Source: Streptomyces sp. NBC_00539
Lineage (GTDB): Bacteria > Actinomycetota > Actinomycetes > Streptomycetales > Streptomycetaceae
DNA: 64,000 nt
Assembly: GCF_036346105.1 (NCBI RefSeq)
Contig: NZ_CP107811.1
Coordinates: 2,610,501-2,674,500, forward strand
Direction: 5' to 3'
The notes beneath the pieces are model-generated. The model was not told the DNA's origin and made no database searches. It saw only the letters and a program-made list of their open reading frames with translations. Position numbers and translations under genes: made by a program. Below are positions 22,191 through 32,128 of the stretch, piece by piece (position 1 is the first letter of the stretch; each line of letters begins with the position of its first letter).

Positions 22191-24329
22191 TCAGTTGGCG
22201 TCCGTGTCGATGACCGCGGTCCGCTCCGCGGGCGTCTTGCCGCGCAGGGCCTTGCCGAGGGCGCCCGCGACGTCCTGCGGGGTGACGGCGGTCTTCGCTC
22301 CGGTGCCCCTGGCGATCAGGATCCCGTCGAAGGTGTCGCTGTAGGCGGCCTTCAACGCTTCGAGGTCGTACTTCTCGACGAGGTGCCCCTGGACGGGGGA
22401 CATGCTGAGGATCTTGGGCAGCGTCTTGGCGCCGAACGCGATGGACTTGTTGCCCGCCTTGACCGTGGCGATGCCGGACATCGCGGGTTCCGCGAACTCC
22501 TTCATGGCACGGTTCAGTTCGGCCTGGTCGACGGAGGGTTCCCGGGTGGCGGTGGGCAGTTCGACGGGGGTGGCCTTGCCGCTGGCGATGGTGTTGCGGA
22601 AGGCCTTGACCACCGGGTCGATGGAACCGTCGACGTCCAGGCTGGTACCCGCCTGGCCGGGGACGGCGACGGCCTTGCCGCTGTCGAACTTGATCGTGCC
22701 CTCGGTCGCCGTGCCGGCGCTGCCCGCCAGTTGCTGGAGCGCGACCCGCAGCTTCTCCTCGTCCACCGGCATCACCGCTTCGGCGGTGCGCGACCGGCCG
22801 AGGAGGGAGCCGATGACGGTGACGGGGTTGTAGTCGCTGCCCGTGGCGTTGCGGACGGTGGTCTGGGTGTCGAGGGTCAGCCCGGCCTTGTCGGGCTTGA
22901 GCTCGACCTGCTTGCCGCCGACCGTGAACTGGAGCGGGGCGGAGGCGCGGGTACCGAAGACGGCCTGGAGCCTGGTCACGGCCTCGTCGCGGCTGCCGCT
23001 GATGTCGACGCCGAGGACGGTCGTGCCCTTGGGGACGTCGGAGTGGTTCAGGAGCAGCCCGGCGCCGTAGGCCACGCCGAGCAGGGCGATGAGGCCGCCG
23101 CCGGCCATGACGAGCTTGGAGCGCTTCTTGGCGGGCTTCGCGGGGGCCTTGGGGGCCGGCCGGGCCTGCTTGGGCGGCTGCGGGGCCGCCGTGGGCACGA
23201 CCGGTCCGGGCCCGGGGCCACCGGGGAACGGGCTGCCGGGCAGCGGACCGGGCCCCTCGGCCCGCGGGCCGGGGAACGGGTCCCCGGGCACCGTGCCACC
23301 GGGCCTCGGGCCGGCGGCGAAGGGGTCCGCGGCGAACGGGTCCCCGGCGAAGGGGTCCCCGGGCACCGGGCCGTCCTGCCGCGGGCCGCCCGGGAACGGG
23401 CCACCCGCCGGCGGGGCCTCCGGCCCGGGCCAGCGCGGCGCGTCGTCGGCGCGTACGGGGGCGGTCCCGAACGCGGGGCCGGTGGTCGGCCCGGCGGGCC
23501 CGGCCTGCGGCGCGGGCTCCTCGTAGGCGGGGAACGCCTCGGTGGACGGACCGTTGTCGAACTCGGGGTAGGCCTGGGGCACTCCCGGGGCGGGCGGACC
23601 GGGCGGGAACCCCCGGTCGGAGCCGAAGCCGGACGCGGGACCCTGCGGCCGCGGCACGCCGCCGCTGCGGGGCCCGTCGGGCGCGGCGGACCCCGCCGGA
23701 CCGGACTGCCCCGTCGGCGCGCCGCCCGCAGCCGGGGCGTAGCCCGCGCCGCCCGGCGTCGGACCGGACTCGGTCCGTACGCCCGCCGGCGGGGTCGCGG
23801 CGGCCTTGCGCGGCGCGAACCAGTTGCTGGACGCCTCGTCCGAGCCGCCCTGGGCCTGCGCCCGGCCGGACTGGGAGGCCGAGGGGGTGCGCGTGGGCAG
23901 CGGCGCGGGCGGCGACTGCGCCCCGGCCCCCGCCCCGGCCTTCGGACCGGTCCCCGAACCGGCGGACGGCGCCGGCGCCGGGCCGGGCGCCTGACCGGCC
24001 GCGTCCTCGGGCGCGCCGGACCGCGACTGCGCGGACCCCTCGGCGTCCTTCACCGGCTTGCGCACGACGACGGGCGGGATCGGCCGGGACCCGGGGATGT
24101 TGATCCGGATCCGGGTCGTCAGGGTGGTCTCGGTCTTCGGCCCGTCGGAGTCGGGCGTGGACGGCTTCGAAGTCACAGGGTTCTCCTCCGTGGCGGTCGC
24201 CGCGCCAGGCCCGGGTGGCTCGGTCGTGGACGGATTCCGGCCGGTTCCATACGGCGGCGTGCCCGAGGGGTAGGCGGCTCCACCGTGCCCTTGGGGCCCG
24301 GGGGACGAACTGTCAGTTTCACGACTCAA
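22191..24329 (-). CDS. Large anchored protein with YoaR-like domain and long disordered N-terminus
   Basis: The TTG at 24329 (LSRETDSSSPGPQGHGG) has GGGAGAA 7 nt before it; an ATG at 24398 is also in frame but adds an atypical leader. It gives 712 residues. About 400 residues are Pro/Gly/Ala-rich and include GDPFAGDPFAADPFAAGP-like repeats. Next are a Lys-rich patch (KKRSKLVM) and one transmembrane helix at about 402-426. The extracytoplasmic part has two YoaR-type putative peptidoglycan-binding units (VLGVDISGSRDEAVTRLQAV; VELKPDKAGLTLD). The VanW C-terminal domain often found in relatives is absent. The cytosolic tail could contact cell-division or signalling proteins; this is unproven. Confidence 0.8.
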   Translation of the reverse strand: MSRETDSSSPGPQGHGGAAYPSGTPPYGTGRNPSTTEPPGPGAATATEENPVTSKPSTPDSDGPKTETTLTTRIRINIPGSRPIPPVVVRKPVKDAEGSAQSRSGAPEDAAGQAPGPAPAPSAGSGTGPKAGAGAGAQSPPAPLPTRTPSASQSGRAQAQGGSDEASSNWFAPRKAAATPPAGVRTESGPTPGGAGYAPAAGGAPTGQSGPAGSAAPDGPRSGGVPRPQGPASGFGSDRGFPPGPPAPGVPQAYPEFDNGPSTEAFPAYEEPAPQAGPAGPTTGPAFGTAPVRADDAPRWPGPEAPPAGGPFPGGPRQDGPVPGDPFAGDPFAADPFAAGPRPGGTVPGDPFPGPRAEGPGPLPGSPFPGGPGPGPVVPTAAPQPPKQARPAPKAPAKPAKKRSKLVMAGGGLIALLGVAYGAGLLLNHSDVPKGTTVLGVDISGSRDEAVTRLQAVFGTRASAPLQFTVGGKQVELKPDKAGLTLDTQTTVRNATGSDYNPVTVIGSLLGRSRTAEAVMPVDEEKLRVALQQLAGSAGTATEGTIKFDSGKAVAVPGQAGTSLDVDGSIDPVVKAFRNTIASGKATPVELPTATREPSVDQAELNRAMKEFAEPAMSGIATVKAGNKSIAFGAKTLPKILSMSPVQGHLVEKYDLEALKAAYSDTFDGILIARGTGAKTAVTPQDVAGALGKALRGKTPAERTAVIDTDAN

Positions 24330-24533
24330 GGCAGGTTCTCCCGGTTGGCTCCGCCGCCCGTCAACCTTGCGCGGGCAGCTCGGCGGCCCGTCCACCATAC
24401 TGGCCGCCGCGCACGCGCAACTGTCCGTCGGGAATCAGGGATTCCTCTTGGGCTCCGCAGGGTCACCCTTACACGGACCGTCAAACCGCCTCAAGCCGTC
24501 CCCGATCAGAGCCCGGCCGCGTCCGACAGCACG

Positions 24534-24917
24534 TCAGCGCCGGGGCCGCGCGGCCGAAACCGGCCGGTCCGGGCCGCCCTTCATCGTGGCGCAGATCACA
24601 GCGGCGACGACCCCGCCCAAAAGGTAGACGTACAGGCCGATTCCGGACGAACCGAGCAGGAAGTCCCCTTCGGGGCGCGGCAGGCTGAGCAGTACGTACG
24701 CCAGGAACCAGCCGACCGCGGCCGCGCCCACCCCGAGCCCGGTCCCGGTCGCGAGCCGGCCGGCGAGGAAGACCCCGAAGAGGGCGAGCAGTGCCAGCAG
24801 CAGCCCGCCGGGGAACCAGAGGTCGACCACGAGCCATCCGGCCGCGCCCGTCACCGCCCCGGCGACGAGCAGGCCGAGGAGGGCGGCGATCCGCCCGGGG
24901 GTCAGCGTCCCGGTCAT
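24534..24917 (-). CDS. DUF6113 family membrane protein
   Basis: The protein has 127 residues and four predicted helices ([75 protein letters not shown]). Its start overlaps the mshB stop (ATGA). The same small membrane gene follows mshB in mycobacteria (Rv1171, from memory). No function is known. The coupling suggests it matters for the mycothiol pathway or simply shares its expression. Confidence 0.88.
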   Translation of the reverse strand: MTGTLTPGRIAALLGLLVAGAVTGAAGWLVVDLWFPGGLLLALLALFGVFLAGRLATGTGLGVGAAAVGWFLAYVLLSLPRPEGDFLLGSSGIGLYVYLLGGVVAAVICATMKGGPDRPVSAARPRR

Positions 24918-25819
24918 GCCGGCACCCCCGCGAACAGGTCGCGCTCCCGCTCGCCTTCCGGGGCGCCCGGCTCCCCCGCGACGAGTTCGTAGTACTCGCG
25001 GGCGAAGAGCGGCTGGGCCAAGTCGTTCGACAGGGCGAAGAAGGGCTCGTCCACGGCGATCTGCGTGGCGTGCGCCCGCATCGCGGCGGCCTTGGCCCGC
25101 ACGAAGGCGTCCCGGCCGTCCTCGTCGCCGATCTCGGCGGTGATCCGCTCGTCCGGGACGACGCCCGGCACGTCCTGCGGGGACGCGACGCCGGGGAAGG
25201 GCACCGCCGCACCGGCCGCGCGGAGCCGCTCGAAGCCCTCCTCGACCACGGACCGCGGCACCCGGTTCCAGTAGACCTTGCGGATCTCGTACGGATCCCC
25301 GAGGTCACGCCGGTAGGTGGTCTCCGCCGCGAGTTCGGCGGCGCGCGTGGCGACCCGGTGCGCCTGGATGTGGTCCGGGTGGCCGTATCCGCCGTCGGGG
25401 TCGTAGGTGACCAGCACCTGCGGCCGCAGCTCGCGGATGACCTCCACGAGGTACGCGGCGGCCTCGTCCACTTCGGCTGACCAGAAGGCTCCGGGCCGGT
25501 GGTTCTGCTCGGCGCCCATCATCCCGGAGTCCCGGAAGCGGCCCGGGCCGCCGAGGAACCGGTGGTCGGTGACGCCCAGTTCCTTCATGGCGGCGGCGAG
25601 CTCGCCGACCCGGTGCGCGCCGAGGGTGTCGTCGCGGTCGGGGGCCAGGTGGGCGAGGCCGGGCGGGATGACCTCGCCCTCCTCGCCGAGCGTGCAGGTC
25701 ACCAACGCGACGTGGGCGCCCTCGGCCGCGTACTTGGCCATGGTGACGCCGTTGTTGATCGACTCGTCGTCCGGGTGCGCGTGCACGAGGAGCAGACGAC
25801 GGGCGGGAAGACCGTTCAT
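24914..25819 (-). CDS. mshB: N-acetyl-glucosaminyl-inositol deacetylase (mycothiol biosynthesis)
   Basis: The protein has 301 residues. The LmbE/PIG-L fold has zinc ligands in [13 protein letters not shown] (His15, Asp18) and a third His in [13 protein letters not shown]; the catalytic Asp is in the same HPDDE motif. The length and the [20 protein letters not shown] segment distinguish MshB from Mca. It deacetylates GlcNAc-Ins to GlcN-Ins, the second step to mycothiol, the main thiol of actinobacteria. It is cotranscribed with DUF6113. Confidence 0.95.
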   Translation of the reverse strand: MNGLPARRLLLVHAHPDDESINNGVTMAKYAAEGAHVALVTCTLGEEGEVIPPGLAHLAPDRDDTLGAHRVGELAAAMKELGVTDHRFLGGPGRFRDSGMMGAEQNHRPGAFWSAEVDEAAAYLVEVIRELRPQVLVTYDPDGGYGHPDHIQAHRVATRAAELAAETTYRRDLGDPYEIRKVYWNRVPRSVVEEGFERLRAAGAAVPFPGVASPQDVPGVVPDERITAEIGDEDGRDAFVRAKAAAMRAHATQIAVDEPFFALSNDLAQPLFAREYYELVAGEPGAPEGERERDLFAGVPA

Positions 25820-25842
25820 GGGGTCAGCCTACGAGCTGGGCC

Positions 25843-26037
25843 CTACAGCTTGAGGCCACTGATCATGCTCGCCACGTTGGACGTCAGCTGGCTGAGGGTG
25901 GGCGCGATGGTCGAACTCGCCAGATAGAAGCCGAGGAGCACACAGACGAAGGCGTGTCCCGCCTTCAGCCCCGACTTCCGCACCAGCAGGAAGACGACGA
26001 TCGCCAGCAGCACCACGGCCGAGATCGAGAGTGCCAC
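25843..26037 (-). CDS. Small two-helix membrane protein
   Basis: The protein has 64 residues and a GTG start with GGAGGTG 8 nt upstream. Two hydrophobic helices (SISAVVLLAIVVFLLV and HAFVCVLLGFYLASSTIAP) are linked by RKSGLKAG. A short Ser/Thr-rich amphipathic tail follows (TLSQLTSNVASMISGLKL). It looks like the small conserved Streptomyces membrane proteins without assigned role. It ends 23 nt before mshB on the same strand, so it may lead that operon. Confidence 0.75.
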   Translation of the reverse strand: MALSISAVVLLAIVVFLLVRKSGLKAGHAFVCVLLGFYLASSTIAPTLSQLTSNVASMISGLKL

Positions 26038-26371
26038 GGCGTTTCACCTCCACGTCGAGCGGACATCGGGTACGTACTCGTGCACGGCGGACTCATACCC
26101 ACCGTGCGCTACGGATCATAACTATCCGTACCAGCGCATCGATCGAATTCCGGCAGCACGAAGGGCGCACGCCGCGCACGAGCAGGGGCACGGGGAGCCC
26201 GGCCGGACAGGCAGTACGCCCACCCGGCCGGCCGTCCGGACCCCCACGGCCACACGCGCACCAGCCTGCCGGGCAGGTGCATCGGGACAGACTCGGTCAA
26301 GTCGCCGCGAAGTAAACGGAGTTGCGGCAACCGCAGAGATATTCGGACGTACGCTCGGGGGTGGCCGGAAA
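26038..26371. other. 334-nt intergenic region downstream of the first Opp cassette
   Basis: No gene is supported. Weak hairpins are present (CCTGCC/GGCAGG at about 26264-26276 and TGCGG/CCGCA near 26323-26335), which may end the Opp operon. The promoter of the small membrane gene should also be here, but I could not define its elements. Confidence 0.5.
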
Positions 26372-27457
26372 TCATCGGTCCTCCGGGGGCCGTTCCCCCT
26401 CCGCGAGCCCCTTCGGCGGCGGGGCGGGCGGCGGAGCCGTCACCGGCACCACCCGTTTCTCCGCCGCGAAGTGACAGGCGGACGGGTGCGCCCTCGGCCC
26501 GGACGGGAACCACTCGGGCACCGCGAGCGGCGGCACCTCCACCGCGCACCGCTCCTGGGCCTTCCAGCAGCGCGTACGGAAGCGGCACCCCGACGGCGGG
26601 TTGGCGGGGGACGGGACGTCGCCGGCCAGGATGATCCGCTCGCGCACCGCCCGGGCGCGCGGGTCGGGCACGGGGACGGCCGAGAGCAGCGCCTGCGTGT
26701 AGGGGTGGGTGGGGTGCTCGTAGATCTCGGTGTCGGTGCCGATCTCCACGATGCGGCCCAGGTACATGACGCCGACGCGGTCGGAGATGTGCCGCACGAT
26801 CGAGAGGTCGTGCGCGATGAACACGTAGGACAGGCTGAACTCGTCCTGGAGGCGCTCCAGCAGGTTGACGACCTGCGCCTGGACCGAGACGTCGAGGGCG
26901 GAGACGGGCTCGTCCGCGACGATGACCTCCGGGCGCAGGGCCAGGCCGCGGGCGATGCCGATGCGCTGGCGCTGGCCGCCGGAGAACTGGTGCGGGTACC
27001 GGTTGATGTACTCCGGGTTCAGCCCGACCACGTCGAGGAGTTCCTGCACCTTGCGGCGCCGGTCGCCCTTGGGGGCCACCTCGGGGTGGATCTCGTACGG
27101 CTCGCCGATGATGTCGCCGACCGTCATGCGCGGGTTCAGCGAGGTGTACGGATCCTGGAACACCATCTGGATGTTGCGGCGCACGGCCTTGAGGGCCCGG
27201 GCCGAGAGCCGGGTGATGTCCTCGCCCTTGTACGAGATCGTGCCGGCCGTCGGCCGCTCCAGGTTGACCAGCATCTTGGCGACGGTGGACTTGCCGCAGC
27301 CCGATTCGCCGACGATGCCGAGGGTCTCGCCCCGGTGCAGGTCGAAGGAGACGCCGTCCACCGCCCTGACCGCGCCGATCTGCCGCTTGAAGAGGATGCC
27401 CTGGGTCAGCGGGTAGTGCTTGACCAGCTCCTTCACCTCCAGGATCGGCTCAGGCAT
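26372..27457 (-). CDS. Oligopeptide ABC importer ATPase F, cassette 1
   Basis: The protein has 361 residues. Walker A is GESGCGKST (50-58), the Q-loop is [20 protein letters not shown], the signature is [17 protein letters not shown], Walker B is [12 protein letters not shown] and the His switch is IAHDLS. The C-terminal oligo_HPY region carries the Cys cluster [14 protein letters not shown]. The tail is Pro-rich. It works with the D subunit to drive peptide uptake. It overlaps the D gene by 8 nt. Long stretches are nearly identical in DNA to the cassette 2 copy. Confidence 0.93.
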   Translation of the reverse strand: MPEPILEVKELVKHYPLTQGILFKRQIGAVRAVDGVSFDLHRGETLGIVGESGCGKSTVAKMLVNLERPTAGTISYKGEDITRLSARALKAVRRNIQMVFQDPYTSLNPRMTVGDIIGEPYEIHPEVAPKGDRRRKVQELLDVVGLNPEYINRYPHQFSGGQRQRIGIARGLALRPEVIVADEPVSALDVSVQAQVVNLLERLQDEFSLSYVFIAHDLSIVRHISDRVGVMYLGRIVEIGTDTEIYEHPTHPYTQALLSAVPVPDPRARAVRERIILAGDVPSPANPPSGCRFRTRCWKAQERCAVEVPPLAVPEWFPSGPRAHPSACHFAAEKRVVPVTAPPPAPPPKGLAEGERPPEDR

Positions 27458-28433
27458 GCAGGCATTCCTTCCAGAAGTGGCAGGCGGTGGTGCGCGGTAC
27501 GGGCGACTCGGTCACCTCGTACAGCGGCGGGACGTCGGTGCGGCAGACGGGCTGCGCCATGGGGCAGCGCGGGTTGAAGGCGCAGCCGGGCGGGATGTGC
27601 AGCAGGTTGGGCGGCAGCCCCTTGATGGCGTAGAGCTCCTGGCCCTTCTGGTCCAGGCGCGGGATCGAGTCCAGCAGACCCCGGGTGTACGGATGGGCGG
27701 GTGCGGCGTAGATCTCGTGCACGGGGGCCGATTCGACGATCCGGCCGGCGTACATGACGGCGATCTTGTCGGCGACGTCCGCGACGACGCCGAGGTCGTG
27801 GGTGATCAGGATCAGCCCCATGTTCAGTTCGCGCTGGAGCTCCGCGAGCAGGTCCATGACCTGGGCCTGGACCGTGACGTCCAGGGCGGTGGTGGGCTCG
27901 TCGGCGATGATCAGCGCGGGTTCCAGGGCCAGCGCCATGGCGATCATGATGCGCTGGCGCATGCCGCCGGAGAACTGGTGCGGGTAGTCCCCCACGCGCT
28001 GCCTGGCCGCCGGGATCTTCACCCGGTCCATCAGCTCGACCGCCTTGGCCCTGGCGGCCTTGCGGGAGAGGCCGCGGTGGACCTCGTACATCTCGCCGAG
28101 CTGGGCGCCGACGCTCAGGACGGGGTTCAGGGAGGAGAGGGCGTCCTGGAAGATCATGGCCATTTCGTTCCCGCGGATCTTGCGGCGCTCTTCCTCCCGC
28201 ATCCCGAGCAGGTCCTTGCCCTGGAACAGGATCTCGCCGCCCGCGATCCGGCCCGGCGGCACTTCGAGGATCCCCATCACGGCCTGCGCGGTCACCGACT
28301 TCCCGGAGCCGGACTCGCCGAGCACGGCGAGGGTCTCGCCCGCGTCCACCGAGTAGTCGACGCCGTTGACGGCCTTGGCGACCCCGTCGCGGGTCGTGAA
28401 CTCCACGTGCAGGTCGCGCACTTCGAGCAGCAT
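27450..28433 (-). CDS. Oligopeptide ABC importer ATPase D, cassette 1
   Basis: The protein has 327 residues. Walker A is GESGSGKS (39-46), the Q-loop contains [13 protein letters not shown], the signature is [17 protein letters not shown] and Walker B is [12 protein letters not shown]. The oligo_HPY tail has [14 protein letters not shown], the probable Fe-S or metal-binding Cys set seen in Opp/Dpp D subunits. It starts 13 nt after the C permease and overlaps F by 8 nt. Confidence 0.93.
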   Translation of the reverse strand: MLLEVRDLHVEFTTRDGVAKAVNGVDYSVDAGETLAVLGESGSGKSVTAQAVMGILEVPPGRIAGGEILFQGKDLLGMREEERRKIRGNEMAMIFQDALSSLNPVLSVGAQLGEMYEVHRGLSRKAARAKAVELMDRVKIPAARQRVGDYPHQFSGGMRQRIMIAMALALEPALIIADEPTTALDVTVQAQVMDLLAELQRELNMGLILITHDLGVVADVADKIAVMYAGRIVESAPVHEIYAAPAHPYTRGLLDSIPRLDQKGQELYAIKGLPPNLLHIPPGCAFNPRCPMAQPVCRTDVPPLYEVTESPVPRTTACHFWKECLHA

Positions 28434-28446
28434 GGGCGGGGGCTCC

Positions 28447-29448
28447 TCAGCGCAGCTTGGGGTCGAGGGCGTCGCGCACCGCGTCGCCGAGCATGATGAA
28501 GGCCAGCACGGTCAGGCTCAGCGCTCCCGCCGGGTAGAGGAGCATGTGCGGGGCGTTGCGGATCTGCGGGGCGGCGTTGGAGATGTCGATGCCCCAGGAG
28601 ACGGTCGGCGGCCGCAGGCCCACCCCGAGGAACGACAGGGTGGCCTCCAGGGCGATGTAGGTGCCCAGGGCGATGGTGGCGACGACGATGACGGGGGCGA
28701 CGGCGTTCGGCGCGACGTGCCGCAGCAGCATCCGCGTGTTTCCGGCGCCGAGGGCCCGGGCGGCCTGCACGTAGTCGTTCTGCTTGGCGGTGATCACCGA
28801 TCCGCGGGCGATGCGGGCGAGCTGGGGCCAGCCGAGCAGCACGATGAATCCGACGACGGGCCACACGGTGGTGCTGGTGACGACGGACAGGAAGACCAGC
28901 CCGCCGAGGACGACGGGGATGCCGAAGAAGATGTCGGCGGTCCGGGAGAGCAGGGCGTCGCCCCAGCTGCCGAAGAACCCGGCCAGGCCGCCGAGCGCCG
29001 AGCCGAGCAGCGCGGCGCCGAGGGTGGCGCAGACGCCGACGGTGATGGAGGCGCGGGCCCCGTAGACGGTACGGGTGTACACGTCGCAGCCCTGGGTGTC
29101 GTAGCCGAAGGGGTGGCCGGGTGCGGGGCCCTGCTGGGACTTAGACAGCTCGCAGTGCAGCGGGTCGCCGCTCGCGATGAGCTGCGGCCAGATGGCGATG
29201 ACGACGAGGAAGAGGATCAGCAGCGCGGAGACGACGAAGACGGGGTTGCGGCGCAGTTGGTGCCAGGCGTCGGACCACAGGGAGCGGGCCGGCTGCTGCG
29301 GGCCGCTCCCGGAGCCGGTACTGCCGTCCCCCAGCGGCTTCTCCAGGCTTTCGCCCTCTTCCAGGGCCAGGTCCATGGCGCCTCCCTGCCCCGTCGGCGC
29401 GATGGCTTCGTTGTCACCGGGCTGGAGCGGGTCGTAGTGCTCAGGCAT
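28447..29448 (-). CDS. Oligopeptide ABC importer permease C, cassette 1
   Basis: The protein has 333 residues. An acidic N-terminal extension of about 60 residues (LALEEGESLEKPLGDG) precedes the OppC_N segment. Six helices and the EAA loop (QAARALGAGNTRMLLRHVAPN) follow. The end LGDAVRDALDPKLR is the standard OppC terminus. The extension is longer than in cassette 2. It overlaps the B gene by 8 nt. Confidence 0.92.
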   Translation of the reverse strand: MPEHYDPLQPGDNEAIAPTGQGGAMDLALEEGESLEKPLGDGSTGSGSGPQQPARSLWSDAWHQLRRNPVFVVSALLILFLVVIAIWPQLIASGDPLHCELSKSQQGPAPGHPFGYDTQGCDVYTRTVYGARASITVGVCATLGAALLGSALGGLAGFFGSWGDALLSRTADIFFGIPVVLGGLVFLSVVTSTTVWPVVGFIVLLGWPQLARIARGSVITAKQNDYVQAARALGAGNTRMLLRHVAPNAVAPVIVVATIALGTYIALEATLSFLGVGLRPPTVSWGIDISNAAPQIRNAPHMLLYPAGALSLTVLAFIMLGDAVRDALDPKLR

Positions 29449-30364
29449 AACGGATCCTCGGGTCCAGGACCGCGTAGAGCAGGTCGACGAGCAGGTTCGC
29501 GAGCAGGAAGACGATGACGAGGATCGTCACGAAGCCGACCACGGTCGGGGAGTTGTTGCGCAGGATGCCCTGGTACAGCTGGTAGCCGACGCCGTGGATG
29601 TTGAAGATCCGCTCGGTGACGATGGCGCCGCCCATCAGGGCGCCGATGTCGGTGCCGATGAAGGTGACGACGGGGATGAGCGAGTTGCGCAGCAGGTGCC
29701 GGGTGATGACGCGCCTGCGCGGGAGGCCCTTGGCGACGGCGGTGCGGACGTAGTCGGCCTTGACGTTCTCGGCGATGGAGGTGCGCGAGAGCCGGGTGAC
29801 GTAGGCGAGGGAGACGAGCGCGAGGACGACGCCGGGCAGGAGCAGCTCGCCGAAGGGGGCGTCGGCGGAGACGGTGGGCCGGACCCAGCCCCATTCGACG
29901 CCGAAGAGGTACTGGAGGAGGTAGCCCGTCACGAAGGTGGGCACGGAGATGACGACCAGCGTGAGCACCAGCAGGCTCGTGTCGACCGCCTTGCCCCGGC
30001 GCAGCCCGCTGACCACGCCCAGCGTGATCCCGACGACGATCTCGATGACGATGGCGACCATGGTCAGGCGCAGGGTGACGGGGAAGGCCGTGGCCATCAG
30101 CTCGGTGACCTCCTGACCGTTGAAGGCGGTGCCGAAGTCGCCCTGGAAGATCTGCCCCATGTAGTGGAGGTACTGCTTCCACAGGGGTTGGTCGAGGAAG
30201 AGGTCCTTGCGGATGCGGGCCGCGGTGGCGGGGTCGGGCGCCTTGTCGCCGAAGAGGGCCGCGACGGGGTCACCGAGCGCGTACACCATGAAGAAGATCA
30301 GGAACGTGCTGCCGATGAACACCGGGATCATCTGGAGCAGCCGCCGGATCACATAACGTCCCAT
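29441..30364 (-). CDS. Oligopeptide ABC importer permease B, cassette 1
   Basis: The protein has 307 residues and begins MGRYVIRRLLQMIPVFIGST, a typical OppB/DppB start. It has six helices, the EAA loop VRTAVAKGLPRRRVITRHLL, and the ending LVDLLYAVLDPRIRYA. It forms the membrane channel with the C subunit. It follows the binding-protein gene after 30 nt with no hairpin between them. Confidence 0.93.
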   Translation of the reverse strand: MGRYVIRRLLQMIPVFIGSTFLIFFMVYALGDPVAALFGDKAPDPATAARIRKDLFLDQPLWKQYLHYMGQIFQGDFGTAFNGQEVTELMATAFPVTLRLTMVAIVIEIVVGITLGVVSGLRRGKAVDTSLLVLTLVVISVPTFVTGYLLQYLFGVEWGWVRPTVSADAPFGELLLPGVVLALVSLAYVTRLSRTSIAENVKADYVRTAVAKGLPRRRVITRHLLRNSLIPVVTFIGTDIGALMGGAIVTERIFNIHGVGYQLYQGILRNNSPTVVGFVTILVIVFLLANLLVDLLYAVLDPRIRYA

Positions 30365-30394
30365 GGACTGCTCCAGGATCGGTCCGAAGGCGGG

Positions 30395-32023
30395 TCAGCT
30401 GACCTTGATCTCGTTGTAGACCGGGACGCTGAACTGGTTGAGGGTGACGTCGGAGATCCGTTCGGAGTGCCCGGCGCTGCCGTTCTGGTACCAGAGCGGG
30501 ATGGAGGGCATCTGTTCGCCGAGGATCTTCTCCGCGTCCTGGAACTTGGCGATCGCCTTGGCCGCGTCGCTCTCCTGGTTGGCCTCGTCGATGAGCTTGT
30601 CGAAGTCCGGGTTGCTGAACTTGCCGTAGTTGGAGGAGGCGCCGGTGTAGTAGAGCGGCTCCAGGAAGTTCTGGATCAACGGGTAGTCGGCCTGCCAGCC
30701 GGAGCGGAAGGGGCCGGTCAGCTTGAAGGCGCTCTGCTGGTTGCGGAAGTCGGCGAAGGTACCGACCGGGTTGACGGTGCAGACGGGGCCTTCGCCGATG
30801 GCGTTGTTGATGCTGTTGCAGACGGCGTCCATCCACTCGCGGTGCGAGCCCGTGTCCACGTTGGACGTCAGCGTGACCTTGCCGCCGGGAATCCCGCCGG
30901 CGTCCTGGATGAGCTTCTTGGCCGCCACCGGGTCGTAGGTGCACAGGTCGCCGCAGACGTCCTTGAAGCCGCCCTTGGCGCCGAGGGCCGGGGAGGTCCA
31001 GTCCTTGGCGGGGGTGCGGGTCTCGCGGAAGATCTGCCGGGTGATCTCGTCACGGTTGATGGCGCGCGAGATGCCCTGGCGGACCTTCTCCATCCCGGCC
31101 TTGCCCCAGTTCGGGTCGTACAGGGGGAAGGTGAGGGTCTGGATGATGAGGGCCGGCTGGTTGATGTAGCGGTCCCCGAGGTCGTTCTTGACGTTCTTGA
31201 GCTGCTGCGCGGGCACGTCGTCGACGAGGTCGAGGTTGCCGGAGATCAGATCGGTGTAGGCGGTGTTGTTGTCGGTGTAGACCTTGAGGTCCACACCTCC
31301 GTTCTGCGCCTTGTCGGGGCCCGGGTAGCCGTCCCACTTGCGCAGCTTCATGCCGGTGCCCTTGGTGTACGAGTCCACCGTGTACGGGCCGTTGCCCACG
31401 GGCTTGTTCAGCCAGGCGGCGTGGTCGGTGAAGAAGGACTTGGGCAGCGGGGAGAAGGCCTGGTAGCCGAGGGTCTCGGGCCAGGTGGAGAACTTCGCCT
31501 TCAGGGCGACCGTGAAGGTCTTGGCGTCCTTGACGACGAGCCCGGACATCGTCTTGGCCTTCGGCTCGCCGGAGGCCGGGTGCAGGTCGGCGTATCCGAC
31601 GATGTCCGCGAAGAAGGGCGCGTTGTTCTGTTTGTTGCGCACGTCCGCCGCGTAGTTCCAGGCGTCCACGAAGGACTGGGCGGTGACCGGCTCGTCGTTG
31701 CTGAACTTCCAGCCGTCCTTCAAGGTGATCGTGAAGTTCTGGCTGTCGGTCGTGTCGATCTTGTCGGCGAGCATGTTGACGGCCTCGCCCGTCTTCGGGT
31801 CGTACCGCTTGAGGCCCCGGAAGAGCATGTCGAGGACCTTGCCGCCCTGCACCTCGTTGGTGTTGGCCGGCTCCAGCGGGTTCTGCGGGTCACCCCAGGA
31901 GGAGCTGACGATGCCCGCGTCCCCGCCGCCCGCGCCGCTGTCGCTTCCGCCGCCGCAGGCCGTCGCCGCGAGGGCGACGGCCGCCGCGCATGCGGCCCAC
32001 TTGACGTGGGTGGCTCCGCGCAT
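30395..32023 (-). CDS. Oligopeptide-binding lipoprotein, cassette 1
   Basis: The ATG at 32023 is set by AGGAGG upstream; 542 residues. A lipoprotein signal ends in the lipobox LAATAC|GGG, so the mature protein is anchored outside. It is an SBP_bac_5 family member with conserved segments (DMLFRGLKRYDPKTGEAVNM; WNYAADVRNKQNNAPFF; RQGISRAINRDEI). It captures peptides for the downstream B-C-D-F proteins. The N-terminus MRGATHVKW resembles the cassette 2 protein (MRGATSAKW), in line with duplication. Confidence 0.92.
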   Translation of the reverse strand: MRGATHVKWAACAAAVALAATACGGGSDSGAGGGDAGIVSSSWGDPQNPLEPANTNEVQGGKVLDMLFRGLKRYDPKTGEAVNMLADKIDTTDSQNFTITLKDGWKFSNDEPVTAQSFVDAWNYAADVRNKQNNAPFFADIVGYADLHPASGEPKAKTMSGLVVKDAKTFTVALKAKFSTWPETLGYQAFSPLPKSFFTDHAAWLNKPVGNGPYTVDSYTKGTGMKLRKWDGYPGPDKAQNGGVDLKVYTDNNTAYTDLISGNLDLVDDVPAQQLKNVKNDLGDRYINQPALIIQTLTFPLYDPNWGKAGMEKVRQGISRAINRDEITRQIFRETRTPAKDWTSPALGAKGGFKDVCGDLCTYDPVAAKKLIQDAGGIPGGKVTLTSNVDTGSHREWMDAVCNSINNAIGEGPVCTVNPVGTFADFRNQQSAFKLTGPFRSGWQADYPLIQNFLEPLYYTGASSNYGKFSNPDFDKLIDEANQESDAAKAIAKFQDAEKILGEQMPSIPLWYQNGSAGHSERISDVTLNQFSVPVYNEIKVS

Positions 32024-32128
32024 GGAGTGCCTCCTAGGTCCCAAGACTCACGTAGGCCCCAATGTCACCCCAGGTGGGGGCCTGCGCACTCATGGTTGGA
32101 CCGATTGCACCCGGGCGATACGCGCGCG

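Noticed and set aside
22383-24992. An 869-codon + strand open frame opposite the YoaR-like gene
   Set aside because: Gly/Arg-rich shadow crossing three minus-strand genes and intergenic DNA.
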